Below, one piece after another: positions 14,647 to 23,860 of a DNA stretch of 64,000 nucleotides. The stretch is from Raineyella sp. W15-4 (GTDB lineage: Bacteria; Actinomycetota; Actinomycetes; Propionibacteriales; Propionibacteriaceae). The stretch lies in the NCBI RefSeq assembly GCF_033170155.1, contig NZ_CP137079.1, positions 2,046,001 through 2,110,000 on the forward strand, read 5' to 3'. The position numbers and the translations under genes were made by a program. Positions within the stretch are counted from its first letter, which is position 1; each line of letters starts with the position of its first letter. The notes beneath the pieces were generated by a model, which saw only the letters and a program-made list of their open reading frames with translations, ran no database searches and was not told the DNA's origin.

Positions 14647-15600
14647 TCAGAGATCCTCCAGGATCGCGTCGGCCGCGGCGTACGGATCGGTTTTCCCGTC
14701 GCGGACATCGGCCGCGATCGCATCGAAATGGGCCCGGCCCTGGCGGAGGAACCGCTGGCGTACGTTGCCGAGCGCCAACGCCTCGACCTCCGCGCGGGCC
14801 CGATCGAGTCGACGTGCCTGCCAGGCCTCGGTCTGCTGGGCATGGTCCCGGTGCGCCTGGATCTGGTCCACGAGGTCGGCGATGCCCTCCCCCTGGCTGG
14901 CCACCGTCCGGACGATCGGGGGCTTCCAGTCGTCGGGGCCGAGGTGGGCCAACGCCACCATGTTGCGCAGCTCCCGGACCAGGGCCTGGGTGCCGTCATG
15001 GTCCGCCTTGTTGACCACGAAGATGTCGGCGATCTCGAGGATGCCGGCCTTGGCCGCCTGGATCCCGTCCCCCATCCCGGGGGCGTTGAGCACCAGCACG
15101 GTGTCCGCGGTCTGGGTGATCTCCACCTCCGACTGCCCCACCCCGACGGTCTCCACGATCACGGTGTCGAAGCCGGCGGTGTCGAAGACCCGCAGCGCCT
15201 GGGGGGCTGCGGCGGACAGCCCGCCCAGATGACCCCGGGTCGCCATCGAGCGGATGTAGACATCCGGGTCGAGGGAGTGCTTCTGCATCCGGATCCGGTC
15301 CCCCAGCACCGCCCCGCCGGAGAACGGCGAGGACGGGTCGACGGCAAGCACCCCGACCCGCTGGCCGCGGGCCCGCAGCTCCGTCACCAGGGCCGAGGTG
15401 CTGGTCGACTTGCCGACCCCGGGCGAGCCGGTGATCCCGACGATATGACAGTGACCGGTGTCGGGGGCCATCAGCTCCATCGCCTGTCGCAGCGTCGGGG
15501 AGTTGTTCTCGATCAGCGTGATCAGGCGGCCCAGCGCCCGTGGCTTGCGTTGGCGGGCCCCCGCGATGAGCTCGGGCACGGTGGGCTGGGTACGGGCCAC
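14647..15600 (-). CDS. meaB: Methylmalonyl-CoA mutase-associated GTPase MeaB
   Basis: G3E-family P-loop GTPase that protects methylmalonyl-CoA mutase and gates adenosylcobalamin loading. 317 residues. Walker A GSPGVGKST at 58-66, VDPSSPFSGGAVLGDR after it, the base-specificity NKAD motif, and IVETVGVGQSE (switch region) are all present. GTG 15600 has GGAAGGA about 8 nt upstream. A -10-like TAGGCT lies at 15654-15649 on the minus strand. It is divergent from mce, the epimerase of the same pathway; the mutase subunits are not in the window. Confidence 0.94.
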   Translation of the reverse strand: MARTQPTVPELIAGARQRKPRALGRLITLIENNSPTLRQAMELMAPDTGHCHIVGITGSPGVGKSTSTSALVTELRARGQRVGVLAVDPSSPFSGGAVLGDRIRMQKHSLDPDVYIRSMATRGHLGGLSAAAPQALRVFDTAGFDTVIVETVGVGQSEVEITQTADTVLVLNAPGMGDGIQAAKAGILEIADIFVVNKADHDGTQALVRELRNMVALAHLGPDDWKPPIVRTVASQGEGIADLVDQIQAHRDHAQQTEAWQARRLDRARAEVEALALGNVRQRFLRQGRAHFDAIAADVRDGKTDPYAAADAILEDL

Positions 15601-15723
15601 GGGGCACGTCCTTCCGGTGTCGCGTACGGAGGTTGGCTGATCGTTCCCAGCCTAGTGCGCCCGTGATCCGCGGGCTCGGGACCCCCTGTGGGGCGGACCA
15701 CCGCACTGTGGAAAGCTGGAGTC

Positions 15724-16218
15724 ATGAGCGAGTCATCTGTTGTATCCGACAACCAGGACATCTTCCTGTGCGTCGACCATGTCGGCTACGCGGTCCCCGA
15801 CATGGACGAGGCGATCAAGCTGCACACCGAGGTCTTCGGCTGGCACGTGGTCTTCCGCGGCAAGAACGAGGAGCAGGGTGTCGAAGAGGTCATGCTGGCC
15901 ACCAACGGCCATGACTTCACCGACCGTGATGCCGAGATCCAGCTGCTGGCCCCGCTGAGCGAGGACTCCACGATCGGCAAGTGGCTGGCCAAGAACGGTG
16001 GCCGTGGCGGCATCCAGCAGGTCGCCTACCGCGTCGCCGATGTGGAGAAGGCCGCCGAGATCCTCACCTCCCGCGGGGTCCGGATGCTCTACGACGGCCC
16101 ACGGCACGGCACGTACGGCTCCCGGATCAACTTCTGCCACCCGAAGAGCACCGGGGGCGTGCTGCTGGAACTCGTCGAGCGCCCGGCGGATCCCGAGGGC
16201 TTCCTGCCCATCGCCTGA
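15724..16218 (+). CDS. mce: Methylmalonyl-CoA epimerase
   Basis: VOC-fold metalloenzyme that converts (2S)- and (2R)-methylmalonyl-CoA. 164 residues; start ATG 15724 with GGAG upstream, in preference to an in-frame start 36 nt earlier. Aligned by eye to the Propionibacterium shermanii enzyme, the expected ligands are His19 (VDHVGY), Gln73 (IQLLAPL) and Glu149 (LLELVE). The usual HH of LHHMAW, which contains the fourth ligand, reads Gln98-Gln99 (GIQQVAYRV). I recall other actinobacterial epimerases with QQ here, so it may be a clade feature. Divergent from meaB, 123 bp apart. Confidence 0.92.
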   Translation: MSESSVVSDNQDIFLCVDHVGYAVPDMDEAIKLHTEVFGWHVVFRGKNEEQGVEEVMLATNGHDFTDRDAEIQLLAPLSEDSTIGKWLAKNGGRGGIQQVAYRVADVEKAAEILTSRGVRMLYDGPRHGTYGSRINFCHPKSTGGVLLELVERPADPEGFLPIA

Positions 16219-16259
16219 CCCGGCTCCGGCAGCCGGGCGGGCCCGGCCCGACACCCCGG

Positions 16260-16316
16260 CGAACCACCGCCCCGCACCGGCCTTCCGGGTGCCCGCGCGG
16301 TGGTTCGTCGTTTTGT
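16260..16316 (+). terminator. Intrinsic terminator after mce
   Basis: 11-bp stem CGAACCACCGC / GCGGTGGTTCG with an inner GCACCGG/CCGGGTGC stem, followed at once by TCGTTTTGT. This is the best stem-plus-T-tract terminator in the window. Confidence 0.75.
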
Positions 16317-16370
16317 CCCCATGGCTGGGTAGCCTGGGACCAGTCGCCCACGTACGGACAGGAGACACCA

Positions 16371-17948
16371 GTGCCAGCGGACAACGAGGGACTCGACCTC
16401 TTCGACGAGACTGCCAGCGCGGTGGGGAGCTTCCCCACCGCCGCCTGGGGCGGTTACAACAAGGCGTCGGTGGACGAGTACCTCCGCTCCCTGGAGGCGC
16501 AGATCGCGGATCTCAAGCGACTCCAGCGGGACCTGCGCCGGACGGTGGACCAGCAACGCTCCGAGCTGGACAAGCCGGTCCAGATGGACTTCAGCAACCT
16601 CGGCACGCACGCCACCCAGATGCTCTCGACCGCCGAGGCCCAGGCCCGCGAGATCACCGACCGGGCGAACTCCCAGGCCGAGCAGATCCTCGCCGAGAGC
16701 CGCCAGCACGCGGCCGACATCCGCAACCACGCCGAGCGGGACGCCGAGGACCTGCGGACCACCACACTGGCGGAGTCCCGGGCGCTGCGCGACCGGTGGG
16801 AGGCCGAGAGCCAGCAGATCCTGGCCACCACCCGCGCCGACGCCGACGCCCTGGTCGGCACCGCCCGACAGCACTCCACCGATGTCACCGGTCAGGCCGA
16901 CGCGCAGGCGGAGCTGGTGCGCTCCGGGGCGGAGGTGGAGGCGAAGGCGATCCTGGCCGAGGCCCAGCGGCTCGCCCAGGAGACCCGCGACGCCGCGGAG
17001 GCCTCCGCCCGGGCGACCATGGAGGCGGCCGAGGAACGCGCCCGGACGACCCTGACACAGGCCGAGGAAACCGCCCGGACCACCACCGCGGCAGCCGAGG
17101 AGCAGGCACGGACCACGCTCGCCGCGGCGAGCGAGCGGGCCGACACGATCCTGGCCGAGGCCCGGGCCGAGGCGACCACGTTGCGCGACGAGGCCCGGGC
17201 CGAGTCGGCGCTGCTGCAGAATTCCGCGCGGACCGAGGCCAGCCGGCTCCGCGACGAGGTGACCGAGGAGGTCCGGGCCACCCGCACCGAGCTCGCCGAG
17301 GAACGGGAGAAGACACTCACCGCGCTGATCCAGGAGAAGGAGCGGGTGCAGGAGCAGACATCGCGGATGCTCGCCGACGCGACGACCCGCCACGAGGCCC
17401 TGATTGCCTCGATCGCCGAGGAGACCGAGCGGGCCCAGCGACTGCGCACCGCTGCGATGGCCGAGGCCGAGCAGACCAAGGTGCTGGCGGCCCGGGAGGG
17501 CCAGCAGCTGGTCAACCAGGCCCACAAGGAGGCGGAGGCCGCCAACCAGACCGTCGCCGACCGGTGGGCCGAGCGGCAGAGCCGGCTGCGCCGGGAGACC
17601 GACATGCTCACCCAACGCAAGCACGCGATCCTGGCCCAGCTGTCGAACCTGTCCGCGCTGGCCGGCACCACCGCCGAGGACTTCCCCGACATGGAGTTCG
17701 GCGCCCTCGACGAGTTGGGCCGCGACCCGGTGATCGAGCTTCCGGTGGAGGCCGACGAGCCGGAGGTGGCCGACGAGGCGACGATCGTCCTGGACCGGGC
17801 CGAGGCGGAGCGGCTGGCCGGCGAGAACCCGGCGCCGGCCCGGCCGGCCGAGGACGACGCCCCCACCCAGGTCCGTCCGCTCCCGCCCACCGAGCCGGCC
17901 TCGCCCGCCTCGGGAGCATCGGCGGGGCACGGGAACACCACCCGCTGA
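16371..17948 (+). CDS. Long coiled-coil cytoskeletal/polarity protein (DivIVA/Scy-like)
   Basis: 525 residues. A DivIVA-like N-terminus (FPTAAWGGYNKASVDEYLRSLEAQIADLKRLQ) is followed by about 370 residues of almost unbroken Ala/Glu/Arg/Thr coiled coil (residues ~70-430) with heptad-like repeats such as AEERARTT and AEEQARTT. The C-terminal tail is acidic and Pro-rich (residues ~440-525). It resembles Streptomyces Scy/FilP-type or DivIVA-family proteins, often annotated as cellulose-binding protein; the exact role is not decidable here. GTG 16371 has AGGAGA 6 nt upstream. A TAGCCT -10 at 16330-16335 is likely its promoter. Confidence 0.78.
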   Translation: MPADNEGLDLFDETASAVGSFPTAAWGGYNKASVDEYLRSLEAQIADLKRLQRDLRRTVDQQRSELDKPVQMDFSNLGTHATQMLSTAEAQAREITDRANSQAEQILAESRQHAADIRNHAERDAEDLRTTTLAESRALRDRWEAESQQILATTRADADALVGTARQHSTDVTGQADAQAELVRSGAEVEAKAILAEAQRLAQETRDAAEASARATMEAAEERARTTLTQAEETARTTTAAAEEQARTTLAAASERADTILAEARAEATTLRDEARAESALLQNSARTEASRLRDEVTEEVRATRTELAEEREKTLTALIQEKERVQEQTSRMLADATTRHEALIASIAEETERAQRLRTAAMAEAEQTKVLAAREGQQLVNQAHKEAEAANQTVADRWAERQSRLRRETDMLTQRKHAILAQLSNLSALAGTTAEDFPDMEFGALDELGRDPVIELPVEADEPEVADEATIVLDRAEAERLAGENPAPARPAEDDAPTQVRPLPPTEPASPASGASAGHGNTTR

Positions 17949-17982
17949 GCCGGCCCGACGGCGGACCGGGCGGCCCGGCTCA
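17946..17982. terminator. Hairpin built from both stop codons
   Basis: TGAGCCGG ... CCGGCTCA forms the base of a stem in which the TGA stop of the coiled-coil gene and the TGA of nucS (TCA on this strand) pair with each other. Only 31 bp separate the two convergent genes. No T-tract. Confidence 0.45.
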
Positions 17983-18696
17983 GAACAACCGGTCCTCGGA
18001 GTGGTCCATCCCGCGCAACGCGTCGTAGTCGACCGTGACACAGCTGATCCCGCGGTCCTCGGCCAGGACGCGGGCCTGCGGCTTGATCTGCTGGGCGGCG
18101 AACACGCCCGCGACCTGACCGAGCCGAGGATCACGACGCATCAGCTCCAGGTAACGGGTGAGCTGCTCCACCCCGTCGATCTCGCCGCGCCGCTTGACCT
18201 CGACGGCGACGTACGCCCCGTCGGCGTCCTTGCACAGCAGGTCGACCGGCCCGATCGCGGTGGGGTACTCTCGGCGGACCAGCGACCAGCCCGGCCCGAA
18301 GGTCTCGGGGTTCTCCGCCAGCAGCTCCTGGAGGTGGGCCTCGACGCCGTCCTTCTGCAGGCCCGGATCGACGCCCAGCTCGTGCTCGGTGTCATGGAGG
18401 ATCTCGGCGATGGCGATCTGCAGCCGGGACGGCTCCTTGCCGGTCCCCCGGACGGTCCACACCTCGGTGATCTCGGCGTCCAGCTCGTCGGTGACCGCGG
18501 CCTCGTCCTCCTCCGCCGGCCGGACGGTCATCGTGCAGGGGGCACTCATCCAGTTCAGCGGCTTGTACGCCCGGTCGTCGGCATGCACCGACACCGAGCC
18601 GTCCGCCTTGATCATGATCAGCCGATTCGCCATCGGCAGATGGGCGGTCAACGCCCCCGAATAGTCGACCTGACAGCGAGCAATCACCAAACGCAC
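17980..18696 (-). CDS. nucS: NucS/EndoMS mismatch-specific endonuclease
   Basis: Cleaves both strands at mismatches and provides non-canonical mismatch repair in actinobacteria lacking MutS/MutL. 238 residues. N-terminal beta domain [16 protein letters not shown] and [15 protein letters not shown]-terminal nuclease domain with GPVDLLCKD and [13 protein letters not shown] (PD-(D/E)XK-type Asp, Glu, Lys), then LTRYLELM. The protein ends EDRLF, matching the expected short C-terminal sliding-clamp motif. GTG start lies 6 nt after a TAGCGT -10, so the mRNA is probably leaderless. Divergent from the zinc-ribbon gene with overlapping promoters. Confidence 0.95.
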   Translation of the reverse strand: MRLVIARCQVDYSGALTAHLPMANRLIMIKADGSVSVHADDRAYKPLNWMSAPCTMTVRPAEEDEAAVTDELDAEITEVWTVRGTGKEPSRLQIAIAEILHDTEHELGVDPGLQKDGVEAHLQELLAENPETFGPGWSLVRREYPTAIGPVDLLCKDADGAYVAVEVKRRGEIDGVEQLTRYLELMRRDPRLGQVAGVFAAQQIKPQARVLAEDRGISCVTVDYDALRGMDHSEDRLF

Positions 18697-18702
18697 CGCT
18701 TC

Positions 18703-18720
18703 ACGCTACCTGACTATGCT
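18703..18720. promoter_or_regulatory. Back-to-back -10 elements of nucS and the zinc-ribbon operon
   Basis: TAGCGT on the minus strand (18708-18703, 6 nt before the nucS GTG) and TATGCT on the plus strand (18715-18720) are separated by 6 bp. Polymerases at the two promoters would overlap, so they may compete. Confidence 0.5.
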
Positions 18721-18752
18721 GGGCCGCAACATCCGAGCGTGCTGGGAGGACC

Positions 18753-19025
18753 ATGAAGCGGCGGCCGAGCAAGCACCTGCGCGCGCCGCGGCCGCTGGGC
18801 AGCAGTCACGCACGCGAGGACCACAAGACGGACGGACGCTGGGTGGTCCGGACGATGGCCGGGCAGAACGCCGTGAAGACATACCGGTGCCCCGGCTGCG
18901 ATCATGAGATCCGGCCCGGCACACCCCACCTGGTGGTCTGGCCGCACGACCCCGGACCCGGGGCCGACAGTGCCGTGTCCCAGCGCCGGCACTGGCACAC
19001 ATCCTGTTGGAGCCGCCGTCCATGA
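18753..19025 (+). CDS. Small zinc-ribbon-like protein
   Basis: 90 residues. A basic N-terminus (MKRRPSKHLRAPRPLG) precedes YRCPGCDHEI and RRHWHTSCW, which together could bind one zinc through Cys-x2-Cys and His/Cys. Proteins of this type are common and uncharacterised in actinobacteria. GGGAGG precedes ATG 18753. The stop overlaps the next gene's start as ATGA, so the alpha/beta hydrolase is translationally coupled to it. Function unknown. Confidence 0.75.
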   Translation: MKRRPSKHLRAPRPLGSSHAREDHKTDGRWVVRTMAGQNAVKTYRCPGCDHEIRPGTPHLVVWPHDPGPGADSAVSQRRHWHTSCWSRRP

Positions 19026-19846
19026 GCACCGTCCCCGCCCTCTATTCCATCGGCTTCGGCGCGGAGGGCCCGCTCGTGGTCTTCTGCCACGGCCTGCTCG
19101 GCCAGGGGCGCAACTTCGCCCAGATCGCCAAGCACATGGGTCTGCACGGCGCCCGGACCATCCTGCTGGACATGCCCAACCACGGTCGGTCGCTGTGGAC
19201 CGAGCACTTCGACTACCTGCAGACCGCGGACATCGTGGCCGAGTGGCTGGCCGATTCCACCGAGGTCGAGGGGGAACCGGTCACCCTGGTCGGGCACTCG
19301 ATGGGCGGCAAGATCTCCATGCTGGTGGCGCTGCGCCACCCCGAGCTGGTCGAGCGGCTCGTCGTCGCCGACATGTCCCCGGTGACCTACACCGGCCATC
19401 GCCAGTTCCAGGACATCATCGCCGCGGTCCGGGCCGTCGACCTCGACCGGCTGCCCGACCGGCAGACCGCGTCCGACATCATGCGCCCGCTGCTGCCCGA
19501 CCACGGGATCCGGCAGTGGGTGCTGCAGAACCTCGCCCGCAACGGTCGCTCGTGGTACTGGCAGCCGAACATCACCATGCTGGCGGCCGAGCTGGACAAG
19601 GTCCTCGGCTGGCCCGAGGGGGTGGAGGGCTCCTGGGACGGCCCCACCCTGTGGATCAAGGCCGCCGACAGCGACTACGTGCTGCCCGCCTACGCCCCGA
19701 CCATGCGCCGCTACTTCCCGGCCACACTCCAGGTCACCATCAAGGACTCCGGACACTGGGTGCACGCTGAGCAGCGCGACGTGTTCACCGCCGCGGTGGA
19801 GCGGTTCGTGCTGCGCCGCCCGGCGGCCCCGGTCGCCCGGCGGTGA
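19022..19846 (+). CDS. Alpha/beta-hydrolase (YbfF/MenH-like esterase)
   Basis: 274 residues. VVFCHGLLGQGRNF supplies the oxyanion region, GHSMGG the nucleophile serine, KAADSDY a plausible acid, and SGHWVHAEQ the histidine. The pattern fits the single-domain esterase group that includes YbfF; substrate unknown. I start at ATG 19022 because it overlaps the preceding stop as ATGA. An in-frame ATG at 19007 would overlap the previous gene further. Second gene of a two-gene operon with the zinc-ribbon protein. Confidence 0.85.
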   Translation: MSTVPALYSIGFGAEGPLVVFCHGLLGQGRNFAQIAKHMGLHGARTILLDMPNHGRSLWTEHFDYLQTADIVAEWLADSTEVEGEPVTLVGHSMGGKISMLVALRHPELVERLVVADMSPVTYTGHRQFQDIIAAVRAVDLDRLPDRQTASDIMRPLLPDHGIRQWVLQNLARNGRSWYWQPNITMLAAELDKVLGWPEGVEGSWDGPTLWIKAADSDYVLPAYAPTMRRYFPATLQVTIKDSGHWVHAEQRDVFTAAVERFVLRRPAAPVARR

Positions 19847-19871
19847 TCTCTCCGGCGATCGGGTCGGCGGG

Positions 19872-20606
19872 TCAGCCGAGGCGTACCGCGGTGATCGCGG
19901 CGAGGTTGTTCGGCCGGCCGGTGCCGTCCCCCCACGAGCCGTCCTGACCCTCCGCCGCGATCCTGCCGACCACCGCGGTGGAGGCGTCGTCGAGGTGGCC
20001 GAAGACGGTGTAGGCGGCCGGCAGCGGGGAGTCCTGGTAGACGAGGAAGAACTGCGAGCCGTTGGTGTCCGGGCCTGCGTTGGCCATCGCCACCGTCCCG
20101 GCGGGGTAGTCGGCCTTCGGATCCACCTCGTCGGCGAAGGTGTAGCCCGGCCCGCCGCCCCCGGTGCCGGTGGGGTCGCCGCACTGCAGCATGAACAGAC
20201 CGTTGTCCGCCAGCCGGTGGCACCGGGTGCCGGTGTAGAAGCCCTGGGTCGCCAGCGACTCGAAGCTGTTCACCGTGCACGGCGCCTGGGCCCGGTCCAC
20301 CGTGATGGTGACGTCGCCGACGGCGAACGACAGGGTCACCGCCGTCGTACCGGTTGCCGGTGCGGTGGCCGGCGGGGGATCCACCGGCCGGGCCGGCTCA
20401 CCGGCCCGGCGGTAGTCACAGCCGACGGTGTGCTCCCCGCCCTGACCCGGCTCGCTGCTCGGCGCGGTGACCGAGGCGGCAGCACCCGGGCGTCCGGCCG
20501 AAGGGCCGGCGGCCGGCGCCGCCGAGGGGGCGCAGCCGCTCGACAGGGTGAGCAGCCCGGTCACCGCCGAGACCACCCCGAGCCTCCAGGACAGCCGAGT
20601 CAGCAT
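19872..20606 (-). CDS. Cyclophilin-type peptidyl-prolyl isomerase, lipoprotein
   Basis: 244 residues. The N-terminus is a lipoprotein signal peptide ending in the lipobox LSSGC (cysteine near residue 25), so the mature protein should sit on the outer face of the membrane. A Pro/Ala/Ser-rich linker to about residue 90 leads to a cyclophilin domain: FESLATQGFYTGTRCHRL, FMLQCGDPTGTGGGGPGYTFADE, GTVAMANAGPDTNGSQFFLVYQD. Start ATG 20606 gives a clean signal peptide; GTG 20639 is an alternative. A -10-like TAGATT lies at 20660-20655. Divergent from the adenosyltransferase gene. Confidence 0.9.
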   Translation of the reverse strand: MLTRLSWRLGVVSAVTGLLTLSSGCAPSAAPAAGPSAGRPGAAASVTAPSSEPGQGGEHTVGCDYRRAGEPARPVDPPPATAPATGTTAVTLSFAVGDVTITVDRAQAPCTVNSFESLATQGFYTGTRCHRLADNGLFMLQCGDPTGTGGGGPGYTFADEVDPKADYPAGTVAMANAGPDTNGSQFFLVYQDSPLPAAYTVFGHLDDASTAVVGRIAAEGQDGSWGDGTGRPNNLAAITAVRLG

Positions 20607-20654
20607 CCCTCCACCCTTTCCCCTGCGCCATCGCGTCACGTACGGTCCCCCGGG

Positions 20655-20680
20655 AATCTATCCTGCCCATCCCCTAGGCT
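20655..20680. promoter_or_regulatory. Divergent -10 elements, cyclophilin and pduO-type gene
   Basis: Minus strand TAGATT (20660-20655) would serve the cyclophilin gene with a ~40-nt leader. Plus strand TAGGCT (20675-20680) lies exactly 6 nt before ATG 20687, so the adenosyltransferase mRNA is probably leaderless. Confidence 0.5.
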
Positions 20681-20686
20681 GGCTCC

Positions 20687-21376
20687 ATGGTCAACCTCAA
20701 CCGCATCTACACCCGCACCGGCGACGCCGGACGGACCCGGCTGTCCGACATGTCCTGGGCCGACAAGACGGACCCGCGGGTGATGGCCTATGGGGATGTC
20801 GACGAGACGAATGCGATCATCGGGGTGGCCCTGGCCACCGACGGCATGCCCGAGCCGGTCGCCGTGGTGCTCCGGCTGGTGCAGAACGAACTGTTCGATG
20901 TCGGGGCCGACCTGTCCAACCCGCTGGCCGAGAATCCGCGCTACCCCCCGCTGCGGATCGAGCAGGCCTCGATCGACCGGCTGGAGGCCTGGTGCGACGA
21001 GTTCACCGAGCAGCTGCCCGCCCTGGCGTCGTTCATCCTCCCGGGCGGTGTGCCGGCCGCGGCCCAGCTGCACCAGGCGCGGACCGTCGCCCGGCGTGCC
21101 GAGCGCAGTGCCTGGGCCGCGGTGGCGGCGTACGGCACCGAGCCGGCCACCGACGCGGACCAGGTCGGCGGGGTCAACCTGCTGGCCGTCACCTACCTCA
21201 ACCGGCTGTCCGACCTGCTGTTCATCCTCACCCGGGTGGTCAACGGCGAGTCCGGTGACATCCTCTGGGTCCCCGGGGGCGAGCGTCTCCCCGAGGACCA
21301 GCGGGCGCTGCGCCGCCGGGCCAGGATCACCGAACACGCCAACGCGCTGGACGAACGTCCCGGAGAAGGCCGCTAG
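20687..21376 (+). CDS. Cob(I)alamin adenosyltransferase, PduO type
   Basis: Transfers adenosyl from ATP to cob(I)alamin, making adenosylcobalamin, the cofactor of methylmalonyl-CoA mutase whose accessory genes lie 5 kb away. 229 residues. Motifs of the PduO/MMAB family: RIYTRTGDAGRTRL at the N-terminus (ATP binding), VMAYGDVDETNAIIG, ASFILPGGVPAAAQLHQAR and VARRAERSAW. The C-terminal ~30 residues are charged and not conserved. The TAG stop overlaps the TAG of the convergent DUF2550 gene within a single CTAG. Confidence 0.93.
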   Translation: MVNLNRIYTRTGDAGRTRLSDMSWADKTDPRVMAYGDVDETNAIIGVALATDGMPEPVAVVLRLVQNELFDVGADLSNPLAENPRYPPLRIEQASIDRLEAWCDEFTEQLPALASFILPGGVPAAAQLHQARTVARRAERSAWAAVAAYGTEPATDADQVGGVNLLAVTYLNRLSDLLFILTRVVNGESGDILWVPGGERLPEDQRALRRRARITEHANALDERPGEGR

Positions 21377-21855
21377 GGGCTGGAGGTCACCTCGGGGGGT
21401 GGCAGCTGTGGCCGGCGGTGCCCCATCCCCGGCGGCGCCGCCTCCAGCCAGCTCAGCACCGCCATCACCGCCGGCGGTGCCATCGCCAGGTCCCAGACGG
21501 CCGTCCCGCCGCCGATCTTGCGGCTCAGCGGGACGACCCGGTAGTCGGCGAACTCCGGGGACGGTTCGGTGCCGTCGAGGGCGCGGCTGGGCAGGGCGAT
21601 CGTACGATCCCGGGGGAACCGCAGCCGGGGGGCGAAGGACAGGCCGAAATCGGGGTACCACCACAGCTCCTCGCCCTTGAAACGACAGACTCCGGACACC
21701 CAGCGGGTGCCCGGAGTCGCAGATTCCAGAATCATGCTGCAGTCGAACGCGCCGACCGCTCGGACCAACCAGATCCGGCGGACAAGCAGGAGCAGGACGG
21801 GGATGGCCAGTACGACAAGCGCCACGAGGCAGAACTTGAGGATGGCCAGGAACAT
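21373..21855 (-). CDS. DUF2550 membrane protein downstream of atpC
   Basis: 160 residues. An N-terminal transmembrane helix (ILKFCLVALVVLAIPVLLLLV) is followed by a globular part with WVSGVCRFKGEELWWYPDFGLSFAPR and a conserved-looking RDRTI. This is the DUF2550 family that follows the ATP synthase operon in many actinobacteria (Rv1312 in M. tuberculosis); function unknown. ATG 21855 is preferred over GTG 21861 because a TAGAAT -10 lies exactly 6 nt before it, implying its own leaderless transcript in addition to any read-through from atp. Confidence 0.85.
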   Translation of the reverse strand: MFLAILKFCLVALVVLAIPVLLLLVRRIWLVRAVGAFDCSMILESATPGTRWVSGVCRFKGEELWWYPDFGLSFAPRLRFPRDRTIALPSRALDGTEPSPEFADYRVVPLSRKIGGGTAVWDLAMAPPAVMAVLSWLEAAPPGMGHRRPQLPPPEVTSSP

Positions 21856-21913
21856 GGGCACATTCTACTGACGCCCACGCCGATCCCGAACTCGCGGACT
21901 GGCCGCCAGCACG

Positions 21914-21952
21914 CGCCGGCCGGGGCGAGCGGATCGCACCGACCGGCCGGCG
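21914..21952 (-). terminator. Hairpin at the end of the ATP synthase operon
   Basis: Perfect 10-bp inverted repeat CGCCGGCCGG / CCGGCCGGCG starting 2 bp past the atpC stop. A 19-nt loop and no T-tract, so termination may be partial or the hairpin may protect the 3' end. Confidence 0.5.
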
Positions 21953-21954
21953 GG

Positions 21955-22386
21955 TCAGACCGCGAGCCCGGGGCTCGACTGACCGGTGTACTTCTCCGCA
22001 GCGCGCACCTGGGCGCGGGCCCGGTTGAAGCGCTCCCGGGTCTCCTCGTCGTCGGACTCGTGTTCCATCCGCTCCCGGGCCGCCGTGTAGTCCTTCTCGG
22101 CCTGGTGCTGGTCGATCTCCCGACCGAGGCGGGCGAACGCGCTCAGCACCGAGACCCGGCCCTGGGCGACGGAGATGAACCCGCCGTCCACGGCCACCAC
22201 CTCACGGTTGCCCTCGACGGTGTAGATCTCCACGGCGGACGGCTCCAGCAGGGCGACCACCGGCGAGTGTCCGGGCAGGATGCCGATGTCACCCTCCACG
22301 GTGCGGGCGATGATGTTCACCGCCTCGCCCGACCAGATGACGCGCTCGGCCGAGACAACCTCGACGTGGAGGGTGCTCGTGGCCAT
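21955..22386 (-). CDS. atpC: ATP synthase F1 epsilon subunit
   Basis: Regulatory central-stalk subunit that can inhibit ATP hydrolysis. 143 residues. The N-terminal beta-sandwich (LHVEVVSAERVIWSGEA, GDIGILPGHSPVVALL, VAVDGGFISVAQGRVSVL) is followed by a helical C-terminus. It is slightly longer than mycobacterial epsilon, with a fuller helical hairpin and a tail ending SSPGLAV. Starts 3 nt after atpD. Last gene of the atp operon. Confidence 0.96.
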   Translation of the reverse strand: MATSTLHVEVVSAERVIWSGEAVNIIARTVEGDIGILPGHSPVVALLEPSAVEIYTVEGNREVVAVDGGFISVAQGRVSVLSAFARLGREIDQHQAEKDYTAARERMEHESDDEETRERFNRARAQVRAAEKYTGQSSPGLAV

Positions 22387-22389
22387 CGC

Positions 22390-23850
<1,461 letters not shown>

Positions 23851-23860
23851 TCACTCGCTC

